DNA from: Methanolobus psychrotolerans
GTDB lineage: Archaea > Halobacteriota > Methanosarcinia > Methanosarcinales > Methanosarcinaceae
Length of the DNA: 64,000 nt
Reading direction: 5' to 3'
Assembly: GCF_002243045.1 (NCBI RefSeq)
Contig: NZ_MBKP01000005.1
Span: 62,001 to 126,000, forward strand
Made by a program: the position numbers and the translations under genes. Positions 43,029-52,768 of the stretch are shown here, piece after piece (the stretch's first letter is position 1; each line of letters opens with the position of its first letter). The notes under the pieces were generated by a model. It did not search any database and had not been told where the DNA came from. It saw nothing but the letters and a program-made list of their open reading frames with translations.

Positions 43029-45132
43029 GCCTGTTAAGAAACAGAAAGATGTATTAGAGAATCTTAGGAAAACAGACCCTAATATTGAGATCAAATGGGA
43101 TGAAAAAACGGGTAGTCCACTGCGGGTAAAGGGAATACTTGCCCGATCAGGGCAGAAAGATCCCGGAAATGCTGCCATGGAATTCATGGATGCGAACAAA
43201 GAGCTCTTTTTATTGAATTCTGTGCAAAAGGAGATGCTGCTCAAAAAGGTATATACTGACAGGATTGGTATTCGACATGTCCGCATGCAGCAGATATACA
43301 AAGAACTGCCTGTATTTGGCAGCGAAATAATCGTTCACATTGACTCTAATGACAATATAAAAGGAACAACAGGAAAGCTGGCACCAAATCTGGACCTGCC
43401 GGATAAACCCAAAATTACAGATGAGCAGGCTATCAAAGCGGTGCTGAGTGATGACAGGAACAATTCCAGGCCACGTTTACATGCAGAACCTACTCTGATA
43501 GTACTTTCACAGTTTGTGGAGGAGCCACATCTTGTGTGGCATGTGACCGTTAACGGTACAGACAAAGATCTCGGCGGGGATGAAACACCTGCAAAATGGG
43601 AATACTTCGTTGATGCATTAACCGGGAAAATTGTCTGGAAATACAATAATGAGCAGACACATACCAGAACCACTGGTTCCGGAATAGGAAGATATGCGGG
43701 TGCGATGACGATTAACACATTACATGACCATGGCACTGCCAAATATCTGCTTGAGGACCAATGGGTGCCCAGCACTGCAAGGATAATAACCCACGATGCC
43801 GACGGTGGCTATCCCCCTGCAGCCATTTCTGAAGACGATAACAATAACTGGTCTGCAGCTACTCAAGGACCTGATGTTGATTGTCACCTATATACGAGAA
43901 TGGTCTATGACTATTTCTTTACTGTACACGGACGTGACAGCTACGATGATGCCGGCGCTGACATGCATATCTATGCCAACTGCGGAGTAAACTGGAACAA
44001 CGCATCATGGAACGGCAGTTATGTCAAGATAGGCAATGGTGACGGAATACGCTATGATCCACTTTGTGCGCTGGATATAATCGCACATGAATGGACACAT
44101 GCGGTGACAGGATACACTGCAGATCTTGTATATAGTAACGAATCCGGTGCCCTGAATGAATCCATGTCAGATGTCTTTGCCGCGCTTATAACTGGTAACT
44201 GGCTCTTTGGAGAAGATGCCTGGCTGCTTGCGTCTGCACCTGCATCACGCAATATGGAAGACCCTACCAATGGAGGCCTGTACGACCCGGCAAACCCTAT
44301 AGACAGTGTTCTTGCGGGCCATCAGCCGGACCATATGACAGACAAGTATGTCGGTTTCTCTGACAATGGCGGTGTACATATAAACAGCGGTATCATGAAT
44401 AAAGCCGCCTACCTGATAGCAACCGGCGGTACTCATCGTGGTATCAGGATATGCGAGGGACTTGGACGTGATGTACTAGGTATTCTTTACTACCAGGCAC
44501 TTACAACACACCTTGTCTTAAGCTCTGATTTCAGCGATATGCGGGATGCTGTACTTGATTCACTTGATGATCTCTATGCAGCCAATCCACATTACTCACG
44601 CTGGAGAGCAAGTATAATCAATGCGTTTGCTGCTGTCGGTATTGGTACAGCGGTCATCTGCCCGCTGATATGCTGGATAGCGCCATTCATCTGCCCACCA
44701 TCACCACACATCATCTGTCCGCCTGCACCGGGTTTTGTATGTCCGCCTTCTCCATACATCTGCCCGCCCGCACCGGACCTGCTATGCCCGCCCTCACCGA
44801 TGATAGTATGCCCGCCTTCGCCTTATATCTCATGTCCTCCGTCACCAGGACTTTCATGTCTGCCAGGACCTGACCCACTACCATACATCCCGGATATACG
44901 AGTCAGGCTACCGGAAATTACACTGAAAACAGACCTGATAGAAATTTCGGGAATTGGTCATGAAACTGCGGTCCTGTTCAAGGGAAGATCGATCTTGACA
45001 TTGGGAGATTTCCTGAAGGCTACGGAGAATCCGAAGAAGATCACTGAACTTTCACATGCTCTTGGAATATCAGAAGCAAAGATACACGACTGGAGAAAGA
45101 AGACCCTTGTTATGATTGGGGAAATAAAGTGA
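43021..45132 (+). CDS. M4 (thermolysin-like) metallopeptidase with Cys-Pro-Pro repeat tail and helix-hairpin-helix
   Basis: The order is: FTP propeptide (about 10-60), PepSY-like propeptide (about 115-205), M4 catalytic domain (about 210-540) with H356, E357, H360 of HEWTH and E380 of GALNES, and the late His of GGVHINSG (about 452). Residues about 546-620 hold ten cysteines, with seven C-P-P-[SA]-P units spaced 7-8 residues apart. A helix-hairpin-helix end follows (IEISGIGHETAVLFKGRSIL). No signal peptide is present, unlike secreted thermolysins. GTGA links its stop to the radical SAM gene. The repeat region is a likely substrate for that enzyme; this is inference. Confidence 0.9.
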   Translation: MYEPVKKQKDVLENLRKTDPNIEIKWDEKTGSPLRVKGILARSGQKDPGNAAMEFMDANKELFLLNSVQKEMLLKKVYTDRIGIRHVRMQQIYKELPVFGSEIIVHIDSNDNIKGTTGKLAPNLDLPDKPKITDEQAIKAVLSDDRNNSRPRLHAEPTLIVLSQFVEEPHLVWHVTVNGTDKDLGGDETPAKWEYFVDALTGKIVWKYNNEQTHTRTTGSGIGRYAGAMTINTLHDHGTAKYLLEDQWVPSTARIITHDADGGYPPAAISEDDNNNWSAATQGPDVDCHLYTRMVYDYFFTVHGRDSYDDAGADMHIYANCGVNWNNASWNGSYVKIGNGDGIRYDPLCALDIIAHEWTHAVTGYTADLVYSNESGALNESMSDVFAALITGNWLFGEDAWLLASAPASRNMEDPTNGGLYDPANPIDSVLAGHQPDHMTDKYVGFSDNGGVHINSGIMNKAAYLIATGGTHRGIRICEGLGRDVLGILYYQALTTHLVLSSDFSDMRDAVLDSLDDLYAANPHYSRWRASIINAFAAVGIGTAVICPLICWIAPFICPPSPHIICPPAPGFVCPPSPYICPPAPDLLCPPSPMIVCPPSPYISCPPSPGLSCLPGPDPLPYIPDIRVRLPEITLKTDLIEISGIGHETAVLFKGRSILTLGDFLKATENPKKITELSHALGISEAKIHDWRKKTLVMIGEIK

Positions 45133-46481
45133 GTTTTGGGCAAAACGCACCGGGAGCTGCTCCCGGACCTTTTTCTATTTTGGAGAGAAATGAGCTTGTG
45201 CCATATTTCCCCTTCAAGATAAACAGGGACGACAAAATATGGGTTATAACAGACCCTTTTACAGGATATGAACGTGAACTGAATGAGGCTGCCTTCTGGC
45301 TTTTGAAACTTTGTGACGGGTACAGGACACTTGATGAGATCATCACGGAAATTTCAGGAGCTTATAATGCTGATCGGAAAAATGTCTTTGACATGAGTGC
45401 TCCCCTGCTTAAAAAGCTTACAGATGACGGGGTTCTCTGGTGGCGCAGGGAAAGACTGAGCTACTGGAAACTTCCGGCTCCTGCCGGGGTTCTCTGGGAC
45501 CTTACATCAAGATGCAATCTCAGGTGCAGGCATTGTGTTGTCAGCGCAGGAGAGGCAGGCCGGGATGAGTTAAGCTTTGGTGATTGCTGCAAACTGATAG
45601 ATGATTTTGCAACCTTCAGCATCCCGCAGTTGATACTAAGCGGAGGGGAGCCAATGATAAGAAATGACTTTTTCGACATTGCAGGATATGCAGCCGAAAA
45701 AGGCATACTGATCCAGGTTGCTACTAACGGGACATTGATAGATGAGACTGCTGCACAGCGACTTGCCAGTATAGGTGCCTGTGTGCAGGTGAGTCTTGAT
45801 TCTTCTGAACCTGCTGTGCATGACAATTTTCGTCAGTGCCCCGGTTCATGGCAGAAAACCATGAAAGGTATTGAACTTCTTATCAAGGCAGATGTCCCTG
45901 TTACCCTTGCAGCTACGGTGACCACAATGAACATTGATAATATCCCCCGTCTTTATGAGCTTGCAAATGAAATGGGGATAACGACATTCCGCATTCTCCC
46001 CTTTGTTCCTTTTGGACGAGGCAAGTATGCCGATGAACTGGAAGTGGCTCCTGCAAGAATGAGAGAGCTGACCATGTTTCTACATTCTGAAAAAGAGAAG
46101 GATGGTATCAATATAGCTCCAATGGAATTCGAGTGCACTTTCAGCCCGCCCCATGGACATGGGATCGATGCCGGCACAAGAATAGGGTGTGATGGTGCGA
46201 TTTCCTACTGCACTGTCACATCCAGTGGTGAAGTGCTCCCATGCAACTACTTTTCGGGAGCGCAGACGGAGAATGTCAAAGAGAAGGATTTCCGGTGGAT
46301 ATGGGATAATTCACGTTTCCTCAATTATTTCAGAAGCCTGAAAGCCTCGGATGTAAAAGGTTTTTGCCAGGATTGCAACTGGCTTCCCGTTTGCAGGGGA
46401 AGCTGTATTGCAGCGAATTTTGCCCACGGAGATATATTCCAGTCGAACTGCCATTGCTGGCTGGTACATCCGGAGAAATGA
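45129..46481 (+). CDS. PqqD-radical SAM-SPASM protein (RiPP-maturase-like)
   Basis: Residues about 20-105 look like a PqqD-type peptide-recognition domain (INRDDKIWVITDPFTGYERELN, LLKLCDGYRTLDEIITEIS). The radical SAM cluster is C129, C133, C136 (CNLRCRHC), and the barrel has LILSGGEPMIRNDFF. The C-terminal SPASM part has many cysteines (GCDGAISYC, LPCNYF, CQDCNWLPVCRGSC, CHC) for auxiliary Fe-S clusters. It starts at a GTG overlapping the stop of the metallopeptidase by four bases, so both are co-translated. The architecture is that of PqqE-like enzymes that install cross-links in peptides. Confidence 0.92.
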   Translation: MSFGQNAPGAAPGPFSILERNELVPYFPFKINRDDKIWVITDPFTGYERELNEAAFWLLKLCDGYRTLDEIITEISGAYNADRKNVFDMSAPLLKKLTDDGVLWWRRERLSYWKLPAPAGVLWDLTSRCNLRCRHCVVSAGEAGRDELSFGDCCKLIDDFATFSIPQLILSGGEPMIRNDFFDIAGYAAEKGILIQVATNGTLIDETAAQRLASIGACVQVSLDSSEPAVHDNFRQCPGSWQKTMKGIELLIKADVPVTLAATVTTMNIDNIPRLYELANEMGITTFRILPFVPFGRGKYADELEVAPARMRELTMFLHSEKEKDGINIAPMEFECTFSPPHGHGIDAGTRIGCDGAISYCTVTSSGEVLPCNYFSGAQTENVKEKDFRWIWDNSRFLNYFRSLKASDVKGFCQDCNWLPVCRGSCIAANFAHGDIFQSNCHCWLVHPEK

Positions 46482-46584
46482 CGTATGTCTTGTTTTAACA
46501 ACTGATCAAGGACTTTTTTATTACTTTCAACCGTCAAAGTTGAGTAGGAATGAGTATCAATTCTAATTGGGATAGGGGTACTAG

Positions 46585-48666
46585 ATGGAAAATATAAGGA
46601 AAAGGGATGGCAGGATAGTAGCTTTTGAACCTGGAAAGATCAGTTTGGCAATACAAAAAGCCTTTCTGGCGGTGGGGGAAAAGAACGGCGACCTGACAGG
46701 GAAAATATCCGGCCAGGTGGTTGAGGCCATTGAAGATACGTTCAAAAACAGTATACCTGATGTGGAAGATGTGCAGGACATAGTTGAGGAAAAACTGATC
46801 AGGAATGGATATGCCAGGGTGGCCAAATCTTACATTCTGTATCGCCAGAAAAGAGCAGATGTTAGGGATGCAAAGAAGCTTCTGAGGGTGCATAAAGATG
46901 AGCTCAAGCTTAGTGTCAATGCCGTCAGGGTACTGGAAAGAAGATATCTCCTGAAAGATACAGAAAGCAACATCATAGAGACCCCTGCCGGGATGTTCCG
47001 GAGGGTGGCAAAGACTGTAGCCTCAGTTGACCGGAGATATGGAGAGGATGCAAAAAAAACAGAAGAAGATTTTTACAGGATGATGGCAAACCTGGAATTC
47101 CTGCCCAACACTCCGACCCTTATGAACGCCGGGACGGACATGGGGCAGTTGAGTGCGTGTTTCGTATTGCCTGTGGAGGATTCCCTGAGGGGTATCTTTG
47201 GAGCTTTGACCAACATGGCCCTGATACACCAGTCAGGCGGAGGAACTGGCTTTTCATTCTCGGGATTAAGGCCGTCAGGGGACGTGGTAAGGTCTACCAG
47301 GGGGGTGGCCTCGGGACCTGTATCTTTTATGAGGATATTTGACCAGGCTACCGAAGTAATAAAACAGGGTGGGAAAAGAAGGGGAGCCAACATGGGCATT
47401 CTGAGAGTTGACCATCCGGATATAATCAAATTCATAACATCTAAGGAAAAGGAAGGATTCCTTGATAATTTTAACATATCTGTGGGAGTTACCGACAAGT
47501 TCATGAAAGCGGTGGAAAATGACAGGGAATACGACCTTATAAACCCCAGGACTGGAGAAAGCACGAATAAACTCCGGGCAAAGGAAGTTTTCGACCTGAT
47601 AGTGACCATGGCCTGGCGTACAGGGGATCCTGGTCTGGTCTTTCTGGATGAGATGAACCGTAAACATCCTGTCTCTCATGTTGGTATAATTGAAAGTACC
47701 AATCCATGTGGTGAGATACCTCTTCTTCCTTATGAATCTTGCAACCTGGGATCTGTCAATGTCTCCAGAATGGTAAGTGATGGTAAGATCGACTGGGAAA
47801 AACTTAGTGAGACCACAAGGCTTGGTGTGCATTTTCTGGACAATGTGATCGATGCCAATAAATATCCTCTGGAAGATATCGAAAGGATCTCAAAGAACAA
47901 CCGTAAGATCGGTCTGGGTGTGATGGGATTTGCTGAGATGTTAGCCATACTTGCAATACCTTACGATTCGGAGGAAGCCATAAAGACCGCCGAAAAGATC
48001 ATGAAATTCATAAGGGATGAATCTGTGAAGAGATCAGTTGAGCTTGGGAATAGCAGGGGTTCTTTTCCTAACTTCAGGGGTAGTATGTGGGAAAATAATT
48101 ATCGATCCATGAGAAATGCCACTGTCAATACAGTAGCGCCTACCGGGACCATAAGCATAATTGCCAATACGAGTTCCGGTATAGAACCAATCTTTGCTTT
48201 ATCCTTTGTTAGAAATGTCATGGGGACGCAGTTGCTGGAATTAAACCCGATATTTGAGAAAATCGCAAAGGACAGAGGATTCTTCAGTGGAGATATCATG
48301 ATAGAGATAGCCAGAACAGGCTCTCTTAAGAGCATCCCGGATATACCCGGGGATATTAAGCGTGTATTTGTCACATCACTGGATATTGCACCGCAATGGC
48401 ATGTCAGGATGCAGGCGGCTTTCCAGATGTACGTCGACAATGCTGTTGCCAAGACTGTAAATCTGCCAGCCAGTGCTACTATGGAAGAAATAAGAAAGAT
48501 ATATGTGATGGCCTATGAGCTGAAGTGCAAGGGAATCACAGTCTATCGGTACGGGAGCAAGGCCAGGCAGGTGTTAGTGATAGATGGTTTGAGAAAAGAG
48601 GAGGAGGGAATTGTGGCGGACCTGGAATTTTCAGGAGATACTATTATGGGGGAGTGTACTTTCTAA
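46585..48666 (+). CDS. nrdJ: class II (adenosylcobalamin-dependent) ribonucleoside-diphosphate reductase
   Basis: The enzyme makes deoxyribonucleotides using B12, which suits a strict anaerobe rich in corrinoids. An ATP cone covers residues 1-95 (IRKRDGRIVAFEPGKI), and the core has LPNTPTLMNAG, QLSACFVLPVEDS, NPCGEIPL (with NxCxE), and NTVAPTGTISIIA. The C terminus is short (ends GECTF) and lacks the CxxC-type zinc tail of many class II enzymes, so reduction of the active-site disulfide may need the short Cys near the end. It is about 100 bases after the radical SAM gene and may be separately transcribed. Confidence 0.94.
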   Translation: MENIRKRDGRIVAFEPGKISLAIQKAFLAVGEKNGDLTGKISGQVVEAIEDTFKNSIPDVEDVQDIVEEKLIRNGYARVAKSYILYRQKRADVRDAKKLLRVHKDELKLSVNAVRVLERRYLLKDTESNIIETPAGMFRRVAKTVASVDRRYGEDAKKTEEDFYRMMANLEFLPNTPTLMNAGTDMGQLSACFVLPVEDSLRGIFGALTNMALIHQSGGGTGFSFSGLRPSGDVVRSTRGVASGPVSFMRIFDQATEVIKQGGKRRGANMGILRVDHPDIIKFITSKEKEGFLDNFNISVGVTDKFMKAVENDREYDLINPRTGESTNKLRAKEVFDLIVTMAWRTGDPGLVFLDEMNRKHPVSHVGIIESTNPCGEIPLLPYESCNLGSVNVSRMVSDGKIDWEKLSETTRLGVHFLDNVIDANKYPLEDIERISKNNRKIGLGVMGFAEMLAILAIPYDSEEAIKTAEKIMKFIRDESVKRSVELGNSRGSFPNFRGSMWENNYRSMRNATVNTVAPTGTISIIANTSSGIEPIFALSFVRNVMGTQLLELNPIFEKIAKDRGFFSGDIMIEIARTGSLKSIPDIPGDIKRVFVTSLDIAPQWHVRMQAAFQMYVDNAVAKTVNLPASATMEEIRKIYVMAYELKCKGITVYRYGSKARQVLVIDGLRKEEEGIVADLEFSGDTIMGECTF

Positions 48667-48758
48667 AGTAGATCTTCAGTTCCTTCAATTGAATTTATCA
48701 ATTTGGAGTAAGAAGACCACCGTTTTCAAACTCACATTAAATAGTAGATTTAATGGGA

Positions 48759-48781
48759 GTTCCAGTTCTCTGAACTGGAAC
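48759..48781. other. perfect 10-bp stem hairpin
   Basis: GTTCCAGTTC and GAACTGGAAC flank a 3-base TCT loop in the 265-bp gap after nrdJ. No T run follows directly. It could be a processing site, operator or terminator; a partial copy (TTGGAACTACAGTTC) lies 25 bases on. Confidence 0.6.
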
Positions 48782-48931
48782 AGGTGGATGAATTACGTCC
48801 CCTATTGGAACTACAGTTCAAGCTTGTGGAATTAAATCAATAGATTTGATGATGAAGCAAGAATCCACTCTATTTATAGGGTGGTAGTTCACTATATTCT
48901 TAACAAGAAGTTATGAGGTTAGACATCTTCC

Positions 48932-49564
48932 ATGCCAAGGATCGGACCCTTTGAAAAGTATACATCCAGATATGATTACTGGTTTGAAGAGAATAGACCT
49001 GTCTATGAATCAGAGCTTGAAGCACTGCGTGCTAATATGCCACCATATGCAAAAGGAATTGAAATCGGTGTTGGGTCCGGCAGGTTTGCTGTTCCGTTGG
49101 GGATCAGTTTTGGTGTGGACCCATCACCTATGATGATGAATGTTGCCCGCAGAAGAGGAGTGCAGGCAGTCTATGGTGTGGCTGAAAAACTTCCATTTGC
49201 AGATTCCAGTTTCGACCTTGCACTGATGGTCACAACCATCTGTTTCCTGGATGACGCTCGATCTGCATTCATGGAAGTGAACAGGATACTAAAAAACAGT
49301 GGTTACTTTGTCATAGGTTTCATAGATAAGAACTCACTTGTTGGCAGGGTATATCAGGAAAAAAGGACGCAAAGTGTATTCTATAAGCTTGCTACTTTCT
49401 ATTCTGTGGAAGAGATCGTGTCCTTGCTCGAATATTCTGGTTTTGATAACGTTTCTTTCACCCAGACTATCTTCAAAAGCATGAAGGATATTGAGAAGCC
49501 GGAGCCTGTAATACCAGGTCATGGGAAAGGGTCTTTTGTGGTTGTCAGAGCTCTAAAACGATAG
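48932..49564 (+). CDS. class I SAM-dependent methyltransferase, 210 aa
   Basis: Motif I GIEIGVGSGRF (residues 47-57), acidic VDPSPMMM, and motif VYGVAEKLPFADSSFDLALMVTTICFLDD define a UbiE/Methyltransf_11 type enzyme. The substrate is unknown; proteins of this form often methylate small molecules or arsenic. The gene stops with TAG. It stands alone. Confidence 0.85.
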   Translation: MPRIGPFEKYTSRYDYWFEENRPVYESELEALRANMPPYAKGIEIGVGSGRFAVPLGISFGVDPSPMMMNVARRRGVQAVYGVAEKLPFADSSFDLALMVTTICFLDDARSAFMEVNRILKNSGYFVIGFIDKNSLVGRVYQEKRTQSVFYKLATFYSVEEIVSLLEYSGFDNVSFTQTIFKSMKDIEKPEPVIPGHGKGSFVVVRALKR

Positions 49565-49812
49565 GCTCTTTTCTACTGTCTATTATAAAGGATGCTTGAA
49601 TTCATGCATATAAAATCGATATCTCAAAAATACTCAATTATTGATTGATACATGTGGATTTTCATTCATAGAATATCCGCAGTCATAAGTGCTTGATTAT
49701 AGAATATCCCCACAGAATAAGATCCGGCATTAAGAATTAGATAACTATTTATCCAATGATCCCAGAGTCTGTTTGCAGTATTTTTGCAAAAGAGATATCA
49801 GGAAGTATAATT

Positions 49813-49989
49813 ATGGCAGCTAGAATTAATAGAGATCTGTGTACAGGATGCGGTCAATGTGTTGATACATGTCCGGTGGAAGCCATTTCACTGGATGACG
49901 AAGGAGTTGCGGTTGTTGACGCAGAATTATGTGTGGACTGTGATAAATGTGTAGATGTTTGTCCGGTTGAAGCGATCTCACTTGACTGA
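49813..49989 (+). CDS. 2[4Fe-4S] ferredoxin, 58 aa
   Basis: Two classical clusters, [12 protein letters not shown] and [12 protein letters not shown], each followed by VEAISLD, show a recent-looking internal duplication. It would carry low-potential electrons in methanogenesis. The ATG at 49813 is preferred to an earlier in-frame start at 49756 since the clostridial-type ferredoxin begins there. Confidence 0.93.
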   Translation: MAARINRDLCTGCGQCVDTCPVEAISLDDEGVAVVDAELCVDCDKCVDVCPVEAISLD

Positions 49990-50002
49990 AAACTTCACAA
50001 GA

Positions 50003-50749
50003 TTATTCGATGATCTCTGGCTTTTTAAAACAAAGAGGGATCTCTGACAGATAATAAATATTATTATCCTTGAAGGTGAACTGCAACGGAAAGATCATTA
50101 CTCCTTTTTCTGATGCTCTGAGCATTGTTTCTGAAAATTCCGGGTCGATCTTCCAGTTAGGAGTGAAACACTTAGCCTCCGGCCGCAATACCAGCATGAT
50201 GACCGCTGCCTCGTTTCCCTCGTCAACAACATTGATCAGTTCTTCAAGATGCCGCTTTCCACGCGTGGTCGGAGCATCAGGAAACAAGGCGACCCTGCCT
50301 TCTGCCAGTGTACAGCCCTTAACCTCCACCCATATACTCTTACCCTCTTTGAGAATAAGATAATCAAGCCTGCTGTCACCGTACTTCTGCTCAGGCAGGA
50401 TACTGTCTGCGTTGCTCAGAAAATCAACGATATCGTTCTCCAGCACCCACCCGGATATCTGCCTGTGAAAAGCAGAGTTAATGAGTATCCAGTTACCAGA
50501 TATCCTGCCTGCTATCATATCCCATGCGGTCTTTCTTTTCGGATTTTCGGCCTTTCGCAAAAGTACCCTGTTGCCGGGATAAAGTACATCAATGAGCCTG
50601 CCGGGGTCATGCACATGGACCTTCTCCTGCTTTTTGATGCCGTTGTCATCTATTTCAACTATGGCAAGGAAGCGGTTCGGGCGCTCTATGAGTGTGCCTT
50701 CGGTGTCGGTGTGGATTTCGAGGACTTGGGGGTGGGTGTTTGGTGTCAT
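50003..50749 (-). CDS. sfsA: SfsA family nuclease-like protein
   Basis: The sequence has the SfsA order: an OB-like N-terminal part with HDPGRLIDVLYPGNRVLL, and a restriction-endonuclease-like core with DSRLDYLIL, IWVEVKGCTLAEG and FPDAPTTRGKRHLEELI. The D, E-V-K triad is intact. The name comes from an E. coli sugar-fermentation effect; the biochemical role is unclear. It converges on the ferredoxin gene. Confidence 0.92.
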   Translation of the reverse strand: MTPNTHPQVLEIHTDTEGTLIERPNRFLAIVEIDDNGIKKQEKVHVHDPGRLIDVLYPGNRVLLRKAENPKRKTAWDMIAGRISGNWILINSAFHRQISGWVLENDIVDFLSNADSILPEQKYGDSRLDYLILKEGKSIWVEVKGCTLAEGRVALFPDAPTTRGKRHLEELINVVDEGNEAAVIMLVLRPEAKCFTPNWKIDPEFSETMLRASEKGVMIFPLQFTFKDNNIYYLSEIPLCFKKPEIIE

Positions 50750-50886
50750 GAGAACTGGTTATGCATTATATGGAAATCTAAATGATACACATGTAAAGAA
50801 AAAGTGAATAGGAAATATTTAGAATCTCTGCCTGATGGTATTATGTTGATTTATTTGACTCTGGATGCAGACTACCATCAACGAAT

Positions 50887-51020
50887 TATGAACCGCAGAT
50901 AAACGCTGATGCACGCAGATATGATACAGTTGTATCATCTATCAAACAAATGCTTAGCAGACATTTAGCTCAAGAGGGAAGTGCTTCCGTGTTTATCCGC
51001 ATTTATCTGCTGTTTATTAG
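50887..51020. repeat. facing GCAGATAAACGC-type interspersed repeats
   Basis: Tandem variants of AACCGCAGATAAACGCTGAT (50891-50920) are answered by inverted variants (GTTTATCCGCATTTATCTGC, about 50991-51010). Between them ATGATACA/TGTATCAT forms another palindrome (50921-50938). Such CGCAGAT/ATAAACGC units occur in intergenic regions of many archaea and bacteria. The rest of the 510-bp gap 50750-51259 holds no gene. Confidence 0.6.
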
Positions 51021-51259
51021 AAAGTAGAGGATTTCCACAGAGCCGAATTAATATACTATTTTCGACACTGAAGTTATTGAATGTAGCAAAAAATTTTAGC
51101 AAACGCTTTATAATAACATCTACATTTCATTTCATCAGATTGTTTCTCAAATTAATACAGTTTTTCAATTAAGGTCGTACTGTAGTCGAGGTAAAATTGG
51201 AAGTCAAATTCAGTAATATTACAGGTTTATCAGGCTGATTACAAAAAAACAAATATCAC

Positions 51260-51937
51260 TTAAGCAAAAGCCTTCAATGCTGCAAGTGCCGCCTTCTTCA
51301 AGAAACCTTTACATTCAATATCAAGATCGCCATTGTTAAGTGAATAGGACAACTGTCCAGTGGGGTCATCGCTGGAAAGTATCGATCTTATTGTTGTCTC
51401 ATCGGCTGAAACGGATACGGAGGGGTCGATTCCGCTGGTTGAGGAAACTTCACGGAACTCTGTGATTAAACCATCTTTTGTAACGGCTTTTATCTTCAGG
51501 TTGGTGTTATCGTTCTTTGTAATCTCAAGCACTATCACATCATTTCCTGCGACTTTTTTAACCACATCGGGAACCTCGTCGATGCCGTTATTGTAATACA
51601 CGGTGTATCTTTTCATCTGGCTGTATAGGTCGGTCTTTGCAGGTTCGTTGTAGCTTCCGGTTGTACCGGAATTAGAGCTTGGACCTGTATTTGAACCGGA
51701 ACCGGTGTTTGAACTAGAAATGCTGTAGGATCTATAGCTTGAAGGTGGTATTGAAGATTTACTGCTATCTGTAACTATGTTTCCGAGTGAACCTAAAACA
51801 TCGCGTTCACCGATCTCGTCCTTTATGGCACCTGCAACCTCTGCAAGTGACATGTTTGAAAGCAGCAAAAGTATCAGAATTGCTGAACCAACTGTGATAA
51901 TTCCTTTGACGTTCAACCATTTAGTATCCACTCTCAT
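51260..51937 (-). CDS. secreted or anchored protein with Ser/Gly linker and SCP2-like C terminus
   Basis: A hydrophobic N-terminal segment (residues 12-32) serves as signal or anchor. A Ser/Gly/Asn-rich linker (about 58-98) follows, then a globular part of about 120 residues whose end (VSADETTIRSILSSDDPTGQLSYSLNNGDLDIECKGF) recalls SCP2 sterol-carrier domains. Function is unknown. It lies in a pair of exported proteins with the next gene. Confidence 0.7.
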   Translation of the reverse strand: MRVDTKWLNVKGIITVGSAILILLLLSNMSLAEVAGAIKDEIGERDVLGSLGNIVTDSSKSSIPPSSYRSYSISSSNTGSGSNTGPSSNSGTTGSYNEPAKTDLYSQMKRYTVYYNNGIDEVPDVVKKVAGNDVIVLEITKNDNTNLKIKAVTKDGLITEFREVSSTSGIDPSVSVSADETTIRSILSSDDPTGQLSYSLNNGDLDIECKGFLKKAALAALKAFA

Positions 51938-52097
51938 AATTAAGTAGCATTTATGTCAGGTTTAAAAGGACTATGTCCATGAAAAATGTTGGAATGAACA
52001 ATTTGTGTTCATTTGAAACTTAACCTGTTGCCATAACCCATGAAACATTTCACATTGTGAACTCTGATTTTATAAAAAAGCTCTGCTGAGATAAAAT

Positions 52098-52712
52098 TCA
52101 ACGCCTGGCCTTTAGCTGGGAATCCAGCCCGGAAGCAACAGATTTTGCAATCTCTTCAGCAAGGTGGTTCTGGTAAGACCTGTATGTGAAAATACCTTTT
52201 GTCACATCGGATAAACCGATGTTACCCTGTGCAAGCAACTGATAGTCATCCGTATCATTTGACGAGAACACCACTGTTTTCACCTTATCTGAGCCTTCAA
52301 TGTCCAGAGACTGAGTCCTGCCGGTTGAAGAGAATCCAAACAGGATATCTGCATTGCATTTAGAGTATGTCGGAGTATAGAACATCGTCAGATCAACAAC
52401 GTTCACAAAAGCGAACTGTGAGCCATAATCCTCTTTTATCTCATACGTAAGGGTCACCGAATAGCCGGTTTCTTCAAGAGCGGTTACTATTCTTTTTTCC
52501 AGTATCCTGTCAAAACCATTTTCCTGATGGACATAGAGGATTATATTGCTGGACAGAAGACTTTCAGGCTCTCCGCTGGAATAGGCACTGGTTGTTGAAT
52601 CTGCATTTGTGTTGCTTGATTTTAGTCCGATGTCCAGAAATGTGAATGAAAGCAGGAGCACGATGATTACTGATACTGCTATGATCTGTGTTCTATTGAA
52701 ATTCAACTGCAA
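52098..52712 (-). CDS. hypothetical exported or membrane-anchored protein, 204 aa
   Basis: One N-terminal membrane segment (residues 9-27) is followed by a Ser/Thr-rich linker and a mixed alpha/beta domain outside the cell. No motif is recognised. It is probably cotranscribed with the neighbouring exported protein gene 160 bases downstream. Confidence 0.65.
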   Translation of the reverse strand: MQLNFNRTQIIAVSVIIVLLLSFTFLDIGLKSSNTNADSTTSAYSSGEPESLLSSNIILYVHQENGFDRILEKRIVTALEETGYSVTLTYEIKEDYGSQFAFVNVVDLTMFYTPTYSKCNADILFGFSSTGRTQSLDIEGSDKVKTVVFSSNDTDDYQLLAQGNIGLSDVTKGIFTYRSYQNHLAEEIAKSVASGLDSQLKARR

Positions 52713-52768
52713 TCCTCGCCATGAATTATAATGAAATAGATATGAACTTATTTAAATTCTTTGTTTGA

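Noticed and set aside
47275-47832. Long open frames antisense to nrdJ
   Set aside because: They lie entirely inside a well-supported conserved gene and have no sensible protein features.
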